Notes: generated by a model not told the origin, from the letters alone. 64,000 bases of DNA from Haloarcula hispanica ATCC 33960 (GCF_000223905.1 NC_015943.1:62001-126000); one strand, 5' to 3'; counted from the stretch's first letter, positions 25,661 through 34,482 are shown. Made by a program: numbers and translations.

Positions 25661-25669
25661 TTTTCCTCT

Positions 25670-25927
25670 ATGGATCCGACCGTTCCAGACTACGAGCGCT
25701 TCGAGCGCGAACAGATCGCACAGGACCGTGACCGGCAGCGTCCCGATACCGTCGAGATCGACGAGCCACGAGGCCGGGAAGTGGTCACCAGTCTACTCAA
25801 TGAGGGTGTGGTAGAACCGACCCCAGAACAAAACCTCTTGCAGCACGTTCCCTCCGGGCAGTGCTTTGACTCCGACATGGCGCTGGTGTACTTCCACAAA
25901 GGCTGGGAGGCCAGAGGCGAGGAGTAG
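25670..25927 (+). CDS. Small acidic protein, unknown
   Basis: 85 residues from the first ATG after H element 8 (MDPTVPDYERFEREQ). Highly charged, helical at the N-terminus, ends in a CFDSDMALVYFHKGW segment. No family recognised. Position behind an H element and a TTAACCAACA palindrome supports it. Confidence 0.65.
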   Translation: MDPTVPDYERFEREQIAQDRDRQRPDTVEIDEPRGREVVTSLLNEGVVEPTPEQNLLQHVPSGQCFDSDMALVYFHKGWEARGEE

Positions 25928-26076
25928 CGGATTCGCGTTTGTTAGACTCTTAAGCCAACAGAACGAGCTACAAGACTATCTATTTGCGTTAACTACTTTC
26001 GGAAAGAATCAATTGTCACAAACACATATATAGCACACGTAAAGGACTTGTCTGCAGAGATATATATCAGATAGCA

Positions 26077-26274
26077 ATGAGTGAAACCACTAGCAATCAA
26101 TTCCTTCGGAGCCGATTCGGGCTAGGAGCTGAGTGCGTAGTTATTGGGATCCTAGCGTTTCTCTGCGTCACGGTCGTCCTCTTAGTAGACGAGAGCTCAT
26201 TGCAGTTCAGCCTTCTTGCAGGTACTGCATTGGGAATCTTCACTACTGTTTTACGCTATTTAGTCCAGCGCTGA
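26077..26274 (+). CDS. Small membrane protein, unknown
   Basis: 65 residues, two membrane helices (about residues 19-36 and 43-58). A TATA-like ACATATATAG lies about 50 nt upstream. AT-rich relative to neighbours, no H element. Confidence 0.5.
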   Translation: MSETTSNQFLRSRFGLGAECVVIGILAFLCVTVVLLVDESSLQFSLLAGTALGIFTTVLRYLVQR

Positions 26275-26405
26275 AGGAGTTAGCCACCCGCTCACTCGGA
26301 TTGGGGTGGTCTACTCAGCTGCTGTGAGCGCCACCTGAACTGAACAACTCGAAGCATCGTAGACTGGGGAGACACGATATCAATGTGTCTTAAATTAAAC
26401 AGCGA

Positions 26406-26435
26406 ATTTTCTGTCCCCCAGTGGAGGTGCGGGGG
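26406..26435 (+). promoter_or_regulatory. H element 9 (CCCCC/GGGGG stem)
   Basis: ATTTTCTGT then CCCCC / agtggaggtgc / GGGGG. A long-leader type: GGGCGTG...GCGCGTCCC can form a second stem before ATG 26468, sharing the G run of the first stem. Confidence 0.8.
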
Positions 26436-26467
26436 CGTGCCCGAGAGCGCGTCCCGAAGACAGATCA

Positions 26468-27430
26468 ATGTCAACGATACAGTCAGACACTCCAGAGCAG
26501 TCGTCCAGCCAGCAGACCACTTGCACCTTCGACAATTCGGACTCCCGGGACGAGGAGATGCGCGACCAACTCGATGCGTGGGTCGAAGACCTTGCCGACC
26601 TCACCGACGAAGCGCAGGCCAGCGAGCAGTTCCAGCAGTGGCTTGACGTCCAATCGAAGTTCCACGATTACTCGGCTCGGAACACGCTACTCATCAAGCT
26701 CCAGTGTCCCGAAGCAACCCGAGTTGCGGGGTACAATACGTGGCAAGACGAGTTCGACCGGTACGTTCAGCAAGGCGAGGACGCGATCTGGATCTGGGCT
26801 CCGATCATCACGAAGAAGTGCCCCGAATGCGGCAATTCGCCGTCGTATCACGAGAACACTGATTGCGAGTACGATGAGACAGAGCCCGAACAATGGCGTC
26901 GGGGACTGGTCGGGTTCCGACCAACGTCGGTGTTCGATATCTCCCAAACTGAGGGCGAACCGCTTCCCGAACTGGAGACAGAAGCTCACGGCGACCCGGA
27001 TGGACTTGTCGAGGACCTCTTGGACGCGACCGACGAGATCGGCGTCGACGCGAGAATTGTCGCTCCCGAAGAGTGGGAGCATGGGTCTGCACGGGGTGTC
27101 TGCGAGCGTCGGAACGTCATGACAACGAATCCGATGGTCGAAGCGGTCGACCGAGACAATCGGGCCGCCCTCGCGAGTACACTGATTCACGAGTTCGCCC
27201 ATGCGGATCTTCACTTCAATGTCGAGGATGAGGCGGAGCGGTCGAAACGCGAGGTCGAAGCCGAGGCAGTCGCCTACGTGGTCAGTCGTCACTTCGGGCT
27301 GGACCCCGACAACTCGGCGTTCTACCTCGCGGCGTGGGACGGCGACGCACCAGAGACGCTTCGGGACCGGCTGGACCGAATCTCATCGACTGCGGCGGAT
27401 CTGATCGACGCCGTCGAAGGTGCCAGCTGA
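26468..27430 (+). CDS. ArdC-like antirestriction protein with zincin metallopeptidase domain
   Basis: 320 residues. The N-terminal domain (about 30-115) matches the ArdC/DUF1738 ssDNA-binding type: FHDYSARNTLLIKLQCPEAT, VAGYNTWQDEFDRYV, GEDAIWIWAPI. A zinc-knuckle insertion follows (CPEC at 118-121, H128, C133). The C-terminal domain has the ImmA/IrrE-type active site LIHEFAHADLHF (HEFAH 241-245) and the third ligand region EVEAEAVAYVV (Glu near 266). ArdC proteins protect incoming plasmid DNA from restriction in the recipient. Led by H element 9. Confidence 0.85.
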   Translation: MSTIQSDTPEQSSSQQTTCTFDNSDSRDEEMRDQLDAWVEDLADLTDEAQASEQFQQWLDVQSKFHDYSARNTLLIKLQCPEATRVAGYNTWQDEFDRYVQQGEDAIWIWAPIITKKCPECGNSPSYHENTDCEYDETEPEQWRRGLVGFRPTSVFDISQTEGEPLPELETEAHGDPDGLVEDLLDATDEIGVDARIVAPEEWEHGSARGVCERRNVMTTNPMVEAVDRDNRAALASTLIHEFAHADLHFNVEDEAERSKREVEAEAVAYVVSRHFGLDPDNSAFYLAAWDGDAPETLRDRLDRISSTAADLIDAVEGAS

Positions 27431-27466
27431 GAAGGAGCGGTGTCCTTCCAGACGTGCCTGAGAGCC

Positions 27467-27498
27467 GTTTTTTGTGTCTTCCTTGCTGGGTGGAGAGA
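27467..27498 (+). promoter_or_regulatory. H element 10, orphaned
   Basis: TTTTTTGTGT then TTCC / ttgctgggt / GGAG(A). Its ATG (27506) now opens a frame that is antisense to a tnpB remnant, so the gene it served is lost. Confidence 0.65.
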
Positions 27499-27516
27499 GT
27501 CAAGTATGCGTTCAAC

Positions 27517-27666
27517 ACCGATACCACAGCCGAGAGCAGTAAACCCACACATCGAACACCTCTTCGACGTGTTCCGGGGATCCACTCGGACAGCTGTTAT
27601 GTCCGGTGCTCTGGCCTTGCACGCGACGTACCCGTTGAAGGGACGGAACGCCACAGGGGATACCAC
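27517..27666 (-). pseudogene. tnpB (IS200/IS605-type) fragment
   Basis: Minus-strand frame reads VAFRPFNGYVACKARAPDIT and VRVDPRNTSKRCSMCGFTA, the conserved end of TnpB with DPRNTSxRCxxCG of its zinc finger. The RuvC parts before it and the second CxxC are missing. About 50 codons only; a dead remnant that replaced the gene behind H element 10. Confidence 0.8.
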
Positions 27667-27911
27667 GACGCCTCTGGTAGGTTCCCACGGATATCAATCA
27701 GGTCCGTTCAAGAATAACGAAAACGGATGAGACTCCGATCCAAAGTGGCCACATCTATGACTGAAAAATCTCCGCATGACATGATTTCCCGCAAGGCTCA
27801 AAGGACAACTGAGTGCCAATCATATCTCACCTATGAAGGGAAGACAATCTCTGCTACCGGGTATCAATCAATGTATCTTCCCCGTACAACTCTGTGAAGA
27901 ACTGTCGAGAA

Positions 27912-29117
27912 TCAGGGTGGTTCGAGACAGACCAGCGTCGAATCGGCCTCATTGTGTGATTCACAGGCGACGAACAGCGCCCCATCACCGACGGCAAGTC
28001 CCTGAATCCCACCACTCTCGATGGTATGAGTCCATCGTGTTGCACCAACCCTTATTCCTCCGACCCCGACACCACCTGATAGATCGAATGCGTGAACATC
28101 ACCTTTCACCGGAGCATAGATGGTGTCGCCGGCCGCGACAGGGGCCGCGTTATCGAAGTCTGCGCTCACCTGCCAGTGACGGTTCCTGTCGTAGACTCGG
28201 AGCGACGAAAGTGATTCCCAGCCCGTACTGTATACCCACGACCCAGCGTAGACGGGCGGTGATCCGGTGTGGCTCTCGGTGGCTATCCAGTCGTTGATGC
28301 CGGCGTTGGCTCCATCTTGTAGGTTCCGGAGTGGGCCACTGAACGTGCTGACAACGATGCCGTTGTCCGTCGGTACTATTCCTTCGATCTGGCTCCCTAC
28401 TTTACGACGCCAGCGTTCTCCCGGTTCTTCTCCGGTGCCATTGAGGGAATATGCATACACCTCGCCGCCGACAGTACCAATATATAATCGAGGGCTGCGG
28501 AACGCCATTGTCCTAACCGCACCGAATACATCGATCTGCCAGTGCTCGTCACCGTTCGCTGGGTCAAGCGCGCGAACGGTCCCATCGTCGTTTGCGACGA
28601 GTACGAACGGTTCGCTGACGAGTCGACCGGTGATCGGATGGGGCGGACTGTGGATGTGGCCGGCACCAGTCAGAGACCATAGCTTATCGCCAGTGTCAGC
28701 ATCGACAGCGAAAACCGTGTCATCATCGCTCGTCGTAACGTAGACGATCCCGTCGTGGACCGCCGGCGGTGAGGGCCAAGGATGCTGGGTCGGTGCAAAT
28801 TGCCATAACTCCTCACCCGATTCTCCATCGAGCGCGAGCAGTCCCTCTGCATCCGGTGCGAAGACTATCCCGTCCGCAATGGCCGGCGTGCTGATATCGG
28901 AACCAATATCGGCGGCCCACCGCTCTCGGACGTCCGTTCGGGGTGCCACGGCATCGGGTGTAAACGCCGTGTTGTGGGGATCGTGGCGGGGCATTGGCCA
29001 GTCAGTCGTCGTATCGCTCCCGGGTGAGAACTGTGATTCGCTGGATTCGAGACAGCCGGCGGTTCCGATGAGAGCCACGCCACTAAGGCCGCCGAGAAGT
29101 TCGCGCCTGGAGGGCAT
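27912..29117 (-). CDS. Tat-exported PQQ-like beta-propeller lipoprotein
   Basis: 401 residues from MPSRRELLGGLSGVALIG (twin-arginine signal) with lipobox GTAGCLE, so the mature protein is probably lipid-anchored outside the membrane. Then about seven to eight blades of the PQQ-like type: GIVFAPDAEGLLALDGESGE, GIVYVTTSDDDTVFAVDADT, VLVANDDGTVRALDPANGDE, YIGTVGGEVYAYSL. Haloarchaeal relatives of this kind have BamB-like propellers of unknown ligand. No H element. Start choice between Met at 29120 and 29117. Confidence 0.8.
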   Translation of the reverse strand: MPSRRELLGGLSGVALIGTAGCLESSESQFSPGSDTTTDWPMPRHDPHNTAFTPDAVAPRTDVRERWAADIGSDISTPAIADGIVFAPDAEGLLALDGESGEELWQFAPTQHPWPSPPAVHDGIVYVTTSDDDTVFAVDADTGDKLWSLTGAGHIHSPPHPITGRLVSEPFVLVANDDGTVRALDPANGDEHWQIDVFGAVRTMAFRSPRLYIGTVGGEVYAYSLNGTGEEPGERWRRKVGSQIEGIVPTDNGIVVSTFSGPLRNLQDGANAGINDWIATESHTGSPPVYAGSWVYSTGWESLSSLRVYDRNRHWQVSADFDNAAPVAAGDTIYAPVKGDVHAFDLSGGVGVGGIRVGATRWTHTIESGGIQGLAVGDGALFVACESHNEADSTLVCLEPP

Positions 29118-29224
29118 CATTTGGAATGTGATCCTATATGTGAAGGGCTTTCTGGGTTCTCTCCACGCCATACCGTCGGTGGCCTGTTCCCTGACTTAGA
29201 TGGGGTAATCTACACGGGAAAGTA

Positions 29225-29254
29225 GTTTTTGCCGCGCCTGCCAGGTGGGCGCGC
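29225..29254 (+). promoter_or_regulatory. H element 11 (GCGCC/GGCGC stem), diverged
   Basis: AGTTTTTGCC in place of the box, then GCGCC / tgccaggtg / GGCGC. The box is imperfect but the stem and GGTG loop hold. The loop plus right arm (gccaggtgggcgcgc) is directly repeated once more. ATG 29280 follows. Confidence 0.55.
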
Positions 29255-29279
29255 CAGGTGGGCGCGCTCGGTGTTGTTC

Positions 29280-30221
29280 ATGTCTTCTGAGGCGCGACAC
29301 TCTTGGTCAGCGGCGGCTGTCAGCGATGCACAGCAGACTGAGTACATTGGGTTCCTTCACCGGGAGCCGTTCGTAATCGATGCTTACCGGCTTGGATTCG
29401 CCGTCGGCATTCGCGAGGACTACACCTACCAGTCCTCGCTTCGGAACGTCGACGTCCCGATTGAGATTCTGGACAACGACTTCCGGAATCCAGACTTGGA
29501 CCGGTACATCGAACGCTTCGAGCAGTACGAGCCGTCGGTCGGGATGCTTGGCGACGCATACGACCGACAGGAGGCGCGCCGGTACAACCAAGCCGCACGG
29601 GAGCTGAAACGGAAGTTTCCGGGGACGGAGGTCATTATCGTCCCGAAGTGCCGCGACGCAATCGACGTGATCGACGAGGATATCGTCTTGGGATACCCGA
29701 TGGGCTACTCCGACCAGACCGCCGACGAGTACACGGATATTGTGGACTGGCGGGGACGGCGAGTGCATCTGTTGGGGGCAAGTCCGACAAAGCAGTATCC
29801 GGTGATTGAGGAGCTGACACAGCCGCGTGTGACCGGTGAAGAACCAGCCGATATCGTTGGCGTCGACTGGAACGGGATTCATCTGGCGGCGCTTCACGGC
29901 GAGTATTTTTCGCCACACGGCTACGCGAGTGCGGACCACCTCTCGATACGGGAGACGGTTCAACAGAGCTTGCGGCACATCAGGTCCTACTGGAAATCGC
30001 GGGGTGTGTGGCCGACCGTGGAGACAGACCGGAGCGCGCTAACAGCGGAACCGATGGACCCCGTCTGGGCTGCTGACGGTTCGAGAGCAACTGTAAATGG
30101 CCTTGAGGATGCGATTGTCGTCGAGTATGAGAAAGGACAGACGCTCGCGTACCGGAGCCAACACGAGCGAGACAGAGTGGAATACCGGGCAGGACTCACT
30201 CCCATCGAGGTCTACGGCTAA
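29280..30221 (+). CDS. DUF6610-like protein, possible TGT-like fold
   Basis: 313 residues (MSSEARHSWSAA...). Motifs EPFVIDAYRLGFAVGIRED, VPIEILDNDF, VGMLGDAYD, VIVPKCRDAIDVI, VLGYPMGYSD, RVHLLGASPTKQYPVIEEL and DIVGVDWNG. These match a family common in haloviruses and haloarchaeal plasmids. The order of a Pro-Lys-Cys strand, a HLLG-SP strand and a final Asp-rich strand recalls tRNA-guanine transglycosylase barrels, but this is only inference. If so, it could insert a modified base into DNA or RNA. The start ATG follows H element 11. Confidence 0.6.
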   Translation: MSSEARHSWSAAAVSDAQQTEYIGFLHREPFVIDAYRLGFAVGIREDYTYQSSLRNVDVPIEILDNDFRNPDLDRYIERFEQYEPSVGMLGDAYDRQEARRYNQAARELKRKFPGTEVIIVPKCRDAIDVIDEDIVLGYPMGYSDQTADEYTDIVDWRGRRVHLLGASPTKQYPVIEELTQPRVTGEEPADIVGVDWNGIHLAALHGEYFSPHGYASADHLSIRETVQQSLRHIRSYWKSRGVWPTVETDRSALTAEPMDPVWAADGSRATVNGLEDAIVVEYEKGQTLAYRSQHERDRVEYRAGLTPIEVYG

Positions 30222-30244
30222 AGCCGAACGTGTCGTCTCAGAGA

Positions 30245-30274
30245 GTTTTGTGACTCCCTGGTGGGGTGAGGGAG
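30245..30274 (+). promoter_or_regulatory. H element 12 (CTCCCT/AGGGAG stem)
   Basis: GTTTTGTGA then CTCCCT / ggtggggtg / AGGGAG. ATG 30279 after 4 nt. Copy B (H36) keeps the stem but its loop is gtaaggcg. Confidence 0.85.
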
Positions 30275-30278
30275 ACAG

Positions 30279-31124
30279 ATGACTACTACACAGACTGAGC
30301 GAACTCGTGGCCGCTTCGTACTGATTGGATGCGGCAACGCGAAAACCGACGATCCAGCTGAGGCTCGCGACCTCTACACTTCGTCGTACTTCGCGGTCAA
30401 GCGATCATATGCTGAGGCGGCTGTCCAGTGGGCTCGAACCGCTGACCGACGAGCGAACACCTGGGCGGTTCTCTCTGCAGAACACGGGATCTTGATGCCC
30501 CGGCAGACGGTCGCCCCGTACGATACGACCATCGAGGACCTGCGGGGCGAACCCATCGAAGGAGAAGCCAATTATCGGCTGCCGTCAGGCGACTGTGTTG
30601 AGAGCCGACTAGATCGGTGGGCGCTCCGTGTCCATTCATCTCTCGGTGATTGGCTCCGGCGACCCTATGCTGCCGATCAACAGGAGTCGCCCTGTCGGGA
30701 GTTGGTCGTTCTGGCCGGCAGCGACTATGTCGACGCGCTGCGTAAGCGCGGCATCTTCGACGGACGACCAACTGCGATTCGGACTGGACGAGAGACGTAC
30801 ACTGCCCTCCCGCCGAAAGCGACAGTCCGCTTCCCCTTCCAGGAGCGTGACTTCGACGGGATGTTCGACCAGATGAGCTGGCTTTCAGACCGCGTCGAAG
30901 AACTCTCGTCGGCAGCGGCTCCAGCCCGACGATCAGAACTCTCGGCCTTTGACGGGGGCTTCGAGCGTGACTCTGCTACGTGGCAAACAGGCCACAGTGG
31001 CGTCGACGTCGAGGGGACTGAGCAGGCAGGGCTGGATGCATTCGAGAACGTCCCCGAACGGTTCCTTGCCACGAGACAAACGAGTCTTGCGACCGACGGC
31101 GGGGAAGGAGAACAGGGTGGATAG
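30279..31124 (+). CDS. DUF6884-like protein (copy A)
   Basis: 281 residues. Core motif VLIGCGNAKTDDPAEARDLY, then SSYFAVKRSYAEAAVQWART and WAVLSAEHGILMPRQTVAPY, the signature of DUF6884-type proteins (Cys-Gly-x-x-Lys, then LSAxxG near a PYD). The middle part includes LVVLAGSDYVDALR; the C-terminal 80 residues are low complexity. The biochemical role is not established; relatives are common in phages and plasmids. Near-identical partner at 59939-60784. Led by H element 12. Confidence 0.75.
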   Translation: MTTTQTERTRGRFVLIGCGNAKTDDPAEARDLYTSSYFAVKRSYAEAAVQWARTADRRANTWAVLSAEHGILMPRQTVAPYDTTIEDLRGEPIEGEANYRLPSGDCVESRLDRWALRVHSSLGDWLRRPYAADQQESPCRELVVLAGSDYVDALRKRGIFDGRPTAIRTGRETYTALPPKATVRFPFQERDFDGMFDQMSWLSDRVEELSSAAAPARRSELSAFDGGFERDSATWQTGHSGVDVEGTEQAGLDAFENVPERFLATRQTSLATDGGEGEQGG

Positions 31125-31150
31125 CACGCAAACCCACGATACCGACTGTG

Positions 31151-31181
31151 TTAACCAACACTCATCGCTTCTGTTGGTTAA
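31151..31181. promoter_or_regulatory. TTAACCAACA ... TGTTGGTTAA palindrome, copy 3
   Basis: Arms 31151-31160 and 31172-31181, 16 nt before the box of H element 13. Conserved in copy B at 59882-59912. Confidence 0.75.
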
Positions 31182-31197
31182 CGCGCTGTGTCGGGCG

Positions 31198-31225
31198 ATT
31201 TTCTGTTCCTCTGTCGGGTGAGAGG
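31198..31225 (+). promoter_or_regulatory. H element 13 (CCTCT/AGAGG stem)
   Basis: ATTTTCTGT then CCTCT / gtcgggtg / AGAGG, directly abutting ATG 31226. Confidence 0.87.
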
Positions 31226-31906
31226 ATGACTGCAACTGATCCGACTCAGACGCAGGACGGACAGCCAGACCAGCAAGCCGGCTTCGACTTCAGCAAGCCC
31301 AGTCAAGAGCACGAGATCGAAGTGTCGTATTCGTGGGGGTATGTCGACACCATCTACATGGACGATGACGGTGAACTCGTCCGAGCACAGGATACCGACG
31401 GCTACTACCGCAACGACGAATCGTTCGAGTGTACCTGCGGGGAGACATTCGGTTGCGAGAGCAAAGCAAAATCCCATATCCGAAGCGAGGGCTTCCGAGG
31501 CCCGCCAGTGCCTGTCGCCGGCCATCCAGAAGCATTGCGCTGGGACAACGAGCCGATGACCGACTTCGGGGGGAATGTGGAATTCATTCCAGACGTAACG
31601 AACACCGCCGCCAAAGTTGTCGACGGGGCTGACTACCTGATCGCAACGGCCCGGACAACACTGACGCCACCAGCGGACCACGAGTTCGACAGCTGGGAGC
31701 CACTGCAATCCGGCCGCCTGTCGAATCACAATGGCGACTCATTGTTCTCGGCGCATATCTTGTCGAAGATTATCGCGACGCTTTCATCCGGCCACCAGTA
31801 CGTTCCATACCGCTACACCATCTACTTTCGTGGGCACACAGCACTGTACTTGGAGGGGCCGAGGGGCGGCATCATCATTGCTGAACGACTCCCCGGCCTC
31901 GACTGA
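31226..31906 (+). CDS. Element-led protein with C-terminal conserved module (copy A)
   Basis: 226 residues. N-terminal part includes ECTCGETFGCESKAKSHIRS, a CxCxxxxxC...H zinc-finger-like stretch. The C-terminal 100 residues (VVDGADYLIATARTTLTPPA ... YTIYFRGHTALYLEGPRGGI) recur in the gene at 58718 of copy B, so this is a shared module of unknown role. Partner in copy B: 59158-59838. The start abuts H element 13. Confidence 0.75.
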   Translation: MTATDPTQTQDGQPDQQAGFDFSKPSQEHEIEVSYSWGYVDTIYMDDDGELVRAQDTDGYYRNDESFECTCGETFGCESKAKSHIRSEGFRGPPVPVAGHPEALRWDNEPMTDFGGNVEFIPDVTNTAAKVVDGADYLIATARTTLTPPADHEFDSWEPLQSGRLSNHNGDSLFSAHILSKIIATLSSGHQYVPYRYTIYFRGHTALYLEGPRGGIIIAERLPGLD

Positions 31907-31913
31907 GACGGCG

Positions 31914-31941
31914 GTTTTCTGTTCCTCTGGCGGGTGCGAGG
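31914..31941 (+). promoter_or_regulatory. H element 14 (CCTCT/GAGG stem)
   Basis: GTTTTCTGT then CCTCT / ggcgggtgc / GAGG, abutting ATG 31942. Confidence 0.82.
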
Positions 31942-32283
31942 ATGACAGAACCAACCTCCAAAGCCCGTGATGGATCAGCCACGAACAGCAGCGAATCGCC
32001 CGTCGACGAGCAACCAATTCCAGTCGTCAAGCCACCATCGGCGTTTGTCTGGCAAGATGAAGTGGTCCCAGTGACCGACGTCCAGCCCGAGGCAACGGCT
32101 GAGTGCTGTCGACTCTGCGGTGACAGGACAGCCGATATCTCCGGCGAGGCGACACCTACGTCCGGTGGCCTGACGAAGTGGGGCGAGAAGACGGCGTGTT
32201 CCGGTTCACGATTTGCCGGGAGTGTGAGCTTCAGGACCGCGACAACGTCGAACAGGCCGCTTCGCTCTTCCACGAGGCACACT
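31942..32283 (+). pseudogene. Deletion fusion of two element-led genes (copy A)
   Basis: The first 43 codons equal the gene at 59122 in copy B (MTEPTSKARDG ... FVWQDEVVP), then the sequence jumps to the start of the zinc protein found at 57855 in copy B (VTDVQPEATAECC). The join occurs at GTGGTC, which is present at both break points in B (58997-59002 and 57859-57864), so about 1.14 kb including a Mom-like gene was lost. A 1-nt loss near 32150 then shifts the frame of the zinc part, and similarity to B ends at about 32283. Not functional. Confidence 0.8.
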
Positions 32284-32409
32284 GAGATACTTGCGACGAC
32301 TAGTTGGAGGACTATTTTCTACCACACATCTAATGTCTTATTCAAGAAATAAAATATTTTCATCTATATATTTAAATATTTAATACGGCAACTATATGTT
32401 TGAATTGTA

Positions 32410-32880
32410 ATGCAGAAGAACTACATTTATCCCGAGTTATCAATATCTGTGAGGAGAATTGCAATTCTTAGTCTGGTTGTTTTACTTGCAATAACAGGAT
32501 GCGTTGATATGTTAAGTGTACCTGACAAGTCAACTGCTGATGAAGACATGTCGACTGATATGCAGACTACGAGTTCCTCAGATAGCGAACCTATGGGGTT
32601 CCTACACATAACCGCCCCAGAAACGGTTCCTAAGAGTGAAGAGGTTGCTAATCATGAACAAGTTGAGTCACAGATCATTTCCGAAGGGCTACGCAAGATC
32701 GGGAATTCAACCGAATATAGGCAAAATCTCACGGAAAAACAGTATAACCGAACGCGTCAGGCGCTTTCTAAACATGAGTATCATTCCTCCAGCGAACCAA
32801 ATTTTACCTCAGGATTGTTTATTGAATATAATGGCAAAACATATAATATTAATATAGTTATATATGGAGAACTTGTCTGA
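32410..32880 (+). CDS. Putative lipoprotein, unknown
   Basis: 156 residues. N-terminal hydrophobic stretch after SVRRIA ends in lipobox AITGCVD. Mature part is Ser/Thr/Asp-rich, then helical and ends with YNGKTYNINIVIYGEL. AT-rich, with a very AT-rich promoter region (32340-32400, TTTAAATATTTAATA). It lies in a segment found only in copy A, so it was inserted after the duplication or lost from B. Confidence 0.65.
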   Translation: MQKNYIYPELSISVRRIAILSLVVLLAITGCVDMLSVPDKSTADEDMSTDMQTTSSSDSEPMGFLHITAPETVPKSEEVANHEQVESQIISEGLRKIGNSTEYRQNLTEKQYNRTRQALSKHEYHSSSEPNFTSGLFIEYNGKTYNINIVIYGELV

Positions 32881-32943
32881 ACCGGACCAGGGTCTCATAA
32901 AACGATTCACACACCTCAGTAGCTTCCGGAAAGCCAGTATCTG

Positions 32944-33605
32944 AGAGAGGGAGGTTGTTACTGCTGTCCAGAAACGGTTAGAGAAGTCCTCTCAGTCAAT
33001 ATCAGAAAACCATGCTAACTGGTCTGTAACACGCTTTGAAGCGGATGGCTATGACACAACCCTTTCAGCGTATTGCTATCCCGTGAGACCGTCTTTGACC
33101 CCACCTCGCCAAGGACTTGAGCAGTATACCAATAACAGGGACGTAGACGCTTCGCTTGATACAGTACAGCTCCATGATGCGGTTGCTCGGATAAATCACG
33201 AACTCTGGTTAGCGTGCAGTGAAGACGGTCTAATCAACCAAACTAGGAAAGCCCGTGTCCGGGAACGAAAGGCACGGAGGAAAAAAGCAAGGACTGACGA
33301 TACACTGCAGGGGACGCTGAAATACCTCAGTTCGCGAATATCGCAGATAACTACCGCCAATGGCGTTCACCTGCTTCCAATAGGAGTACTGATGTCAGCG
33401 TTGTTTCTCGGCTCTGCGAGTATTTATTGGTGGGCCGGAATGAACGTTCAACAGAATCTGTATTACAGTATAGTCACGTTCACTACCTCACCACCGTCGT
33501 CATCATAGCCAGAAGTAATGAAGTGGGTTGCAAGAATTGAGGCGTTCCTTGGCTACGGCTATCATTTTCTTGGGGTATGTACTAGTCACCCGTAAACGGG
33601 TCTGA
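32944..33605 (+). pseudogene. Ion-channel-like membrane protein, broken
   Basis: An open stretch from about 32944 reads through a helical part into a membrane helix (LLPIGVLMSALFLGSASIYW) and a pore-like NLYYSIVTFTTSPP. An in-frame TAG at 33506 follows, then the same frame continues PEVMKWVARIEAFLGYG, and after a frameshift a last helix IIFLGYVLVTRKRV ends at 33605. This order fits the C-terminal half of haloarchaeal two-helix channel proteins. No start is apparent. Dead gene. Confidence 0.6.
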
Positions 33606-33643
33606 TACCCACTACCCTCTATCTACGGCTGCTGCACGCTCCT

Positions 33644-33671
33644 ATTTTGTGTTCCTCTGGCGGGTGAGAGG
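33644..33671 (+). promoter_or_regulatory. H element 15 (CCTCT/AGAGG stem)
   Basis: ATTTTGTGT then CCTCT / ggcgggtg / AGAGG, abutting ATG 33672. This is the closest copy to the consensus. Confidence 0.9.
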
Positions 33672-33974
33672 ATGTCTCGAAATATGTCCTGCCGTCATTC
33701 GGAAGACCTGTCACAGCCACCCACCGCGCAGTTCGTCGAGTCCATCGCGACGACTGTTCGAGCGCAGTCCGGCAGCGCCGATGTTGAAGCGGTTGTCCTC
33801 CGTGCGGTGGCCCGGCGATCAGACAGTATCGACCTCCCGGACGTACTCGAACTTCGTTCGCTCTTGGACGTCGACGGTGCGCAGGTAGACACGCTAGAGG
33901 AACAGGTCACGAGTATCATCAGCGCCATCGAAGCCGAACTCGCCGGTTGGGACCGCCGGGAGGTCGCTGCATGA
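33672..33974 (+). CDS. Small helical protein, first of a four-gene block (copy A)
   Basis: 100 residues, MSRNMSCRHSEDLSQPP then helical, with RSDSIDLPDVLELRSLLDVD. The first six residues match the TFB gene start (MSRNMS), because both ATGs abut the same type of H element. Overlaps the next gene by ATGA. Four genes (33672-34718) overlap successively and form one translational unit. Function unknown. Partner 56568-56870. Confidence 0.75.
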   Translation: MSRNMSCRHSEDLSQPPTAQFVESIATTVRAQSGSADVEAVVLRAVARRSDSIDLPDVLELRSLLDVDGAQVDTLEEQVTSIISAIEAELAGWDRREVAA

Positions 33975-34285
33975 ACGCAGCAGGAACGGCCACGTTGGGC
34001 GATTTCGGCGCTGGTGGCCCACGCTCGAATGTGCTGATTGACACGCAGAGCGCGGCACAAGAAGCAGTTGCCGGTGAGTGGGAATTTCTCGCCGCTGGCA
34101 ACGACACGATCGGCTGGCACATTCCCGACACCGGAGCGACAGTCCTGCTGAAACGAAGCGATGCTGACTGGACGCTCGAACGGGCGACCAAACTGGTCGG
34201 GACGCGACGGTCACTCGATGCCGGGCTGGAGCTTGCCAGCTCGTACATGGCGGATCGACCGGAGGGAGCGTCGGCATGGCGATGA
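33971..34285 (+). CDS. Hypothetical protein, second of the four-gene block (copy A)
   Basis: 104 residues; glycine-rich start NAAGTATLGDFGAGGPRSN, then beta-strands (GEWEFLAAGNDTIGWHIPDT) and a C-terminal helix. Could be a small beta-rich domain. Start ATG overlaps the upstream stop. Partner 56257-56571. No family recognised. Confidence 0.75.
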   Translation: MNAAGTATLGDFGAGGPRSNVLIDTQSAAQEAVAGEWEFLAAGNDTIGWHIPDTGATVLLKRSDADWTLERATKLVGTRRSLDAGLELASSYMADRPEGASAWR

Positions 34286-34482
34286 TCGAGCGCGAGCAGT
34301 GGCGTCGTGAGGAACGCCAGCGAGTTGGGGCAGCACTGGCACGGGCCCGGTTCTGGCAGTCGGTTGCACCACACAAAATCAGCTTCTGGGACGCCGTCGA
34401 CGAGACGCTTCTGGCTCACTACCCGGGCTGTCGGTACAAACGCAGGACGACACTTGACGACTTCCGAGAGGAGGATTCATGA
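34276..34482 (+). CDS. Small basic protein, third of the four-gene block (copy A)
   Basis: 68 residues, MAMIEREQWRREERQRV; Arg-rich and helical, ending YKRRTTLDDFREEDS. Its basic character differs from the acidic norm and suggests nucleic-acid or protein binding. Overlaps both neighbours. Partner 56060-56266. Confidence 0.75.
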   Translation: MAMIEREQWRREERQRVGAALARARFWQSVAPHKISFWDAVDETLLAHYPGCRYKRRTTLDDFREEDS

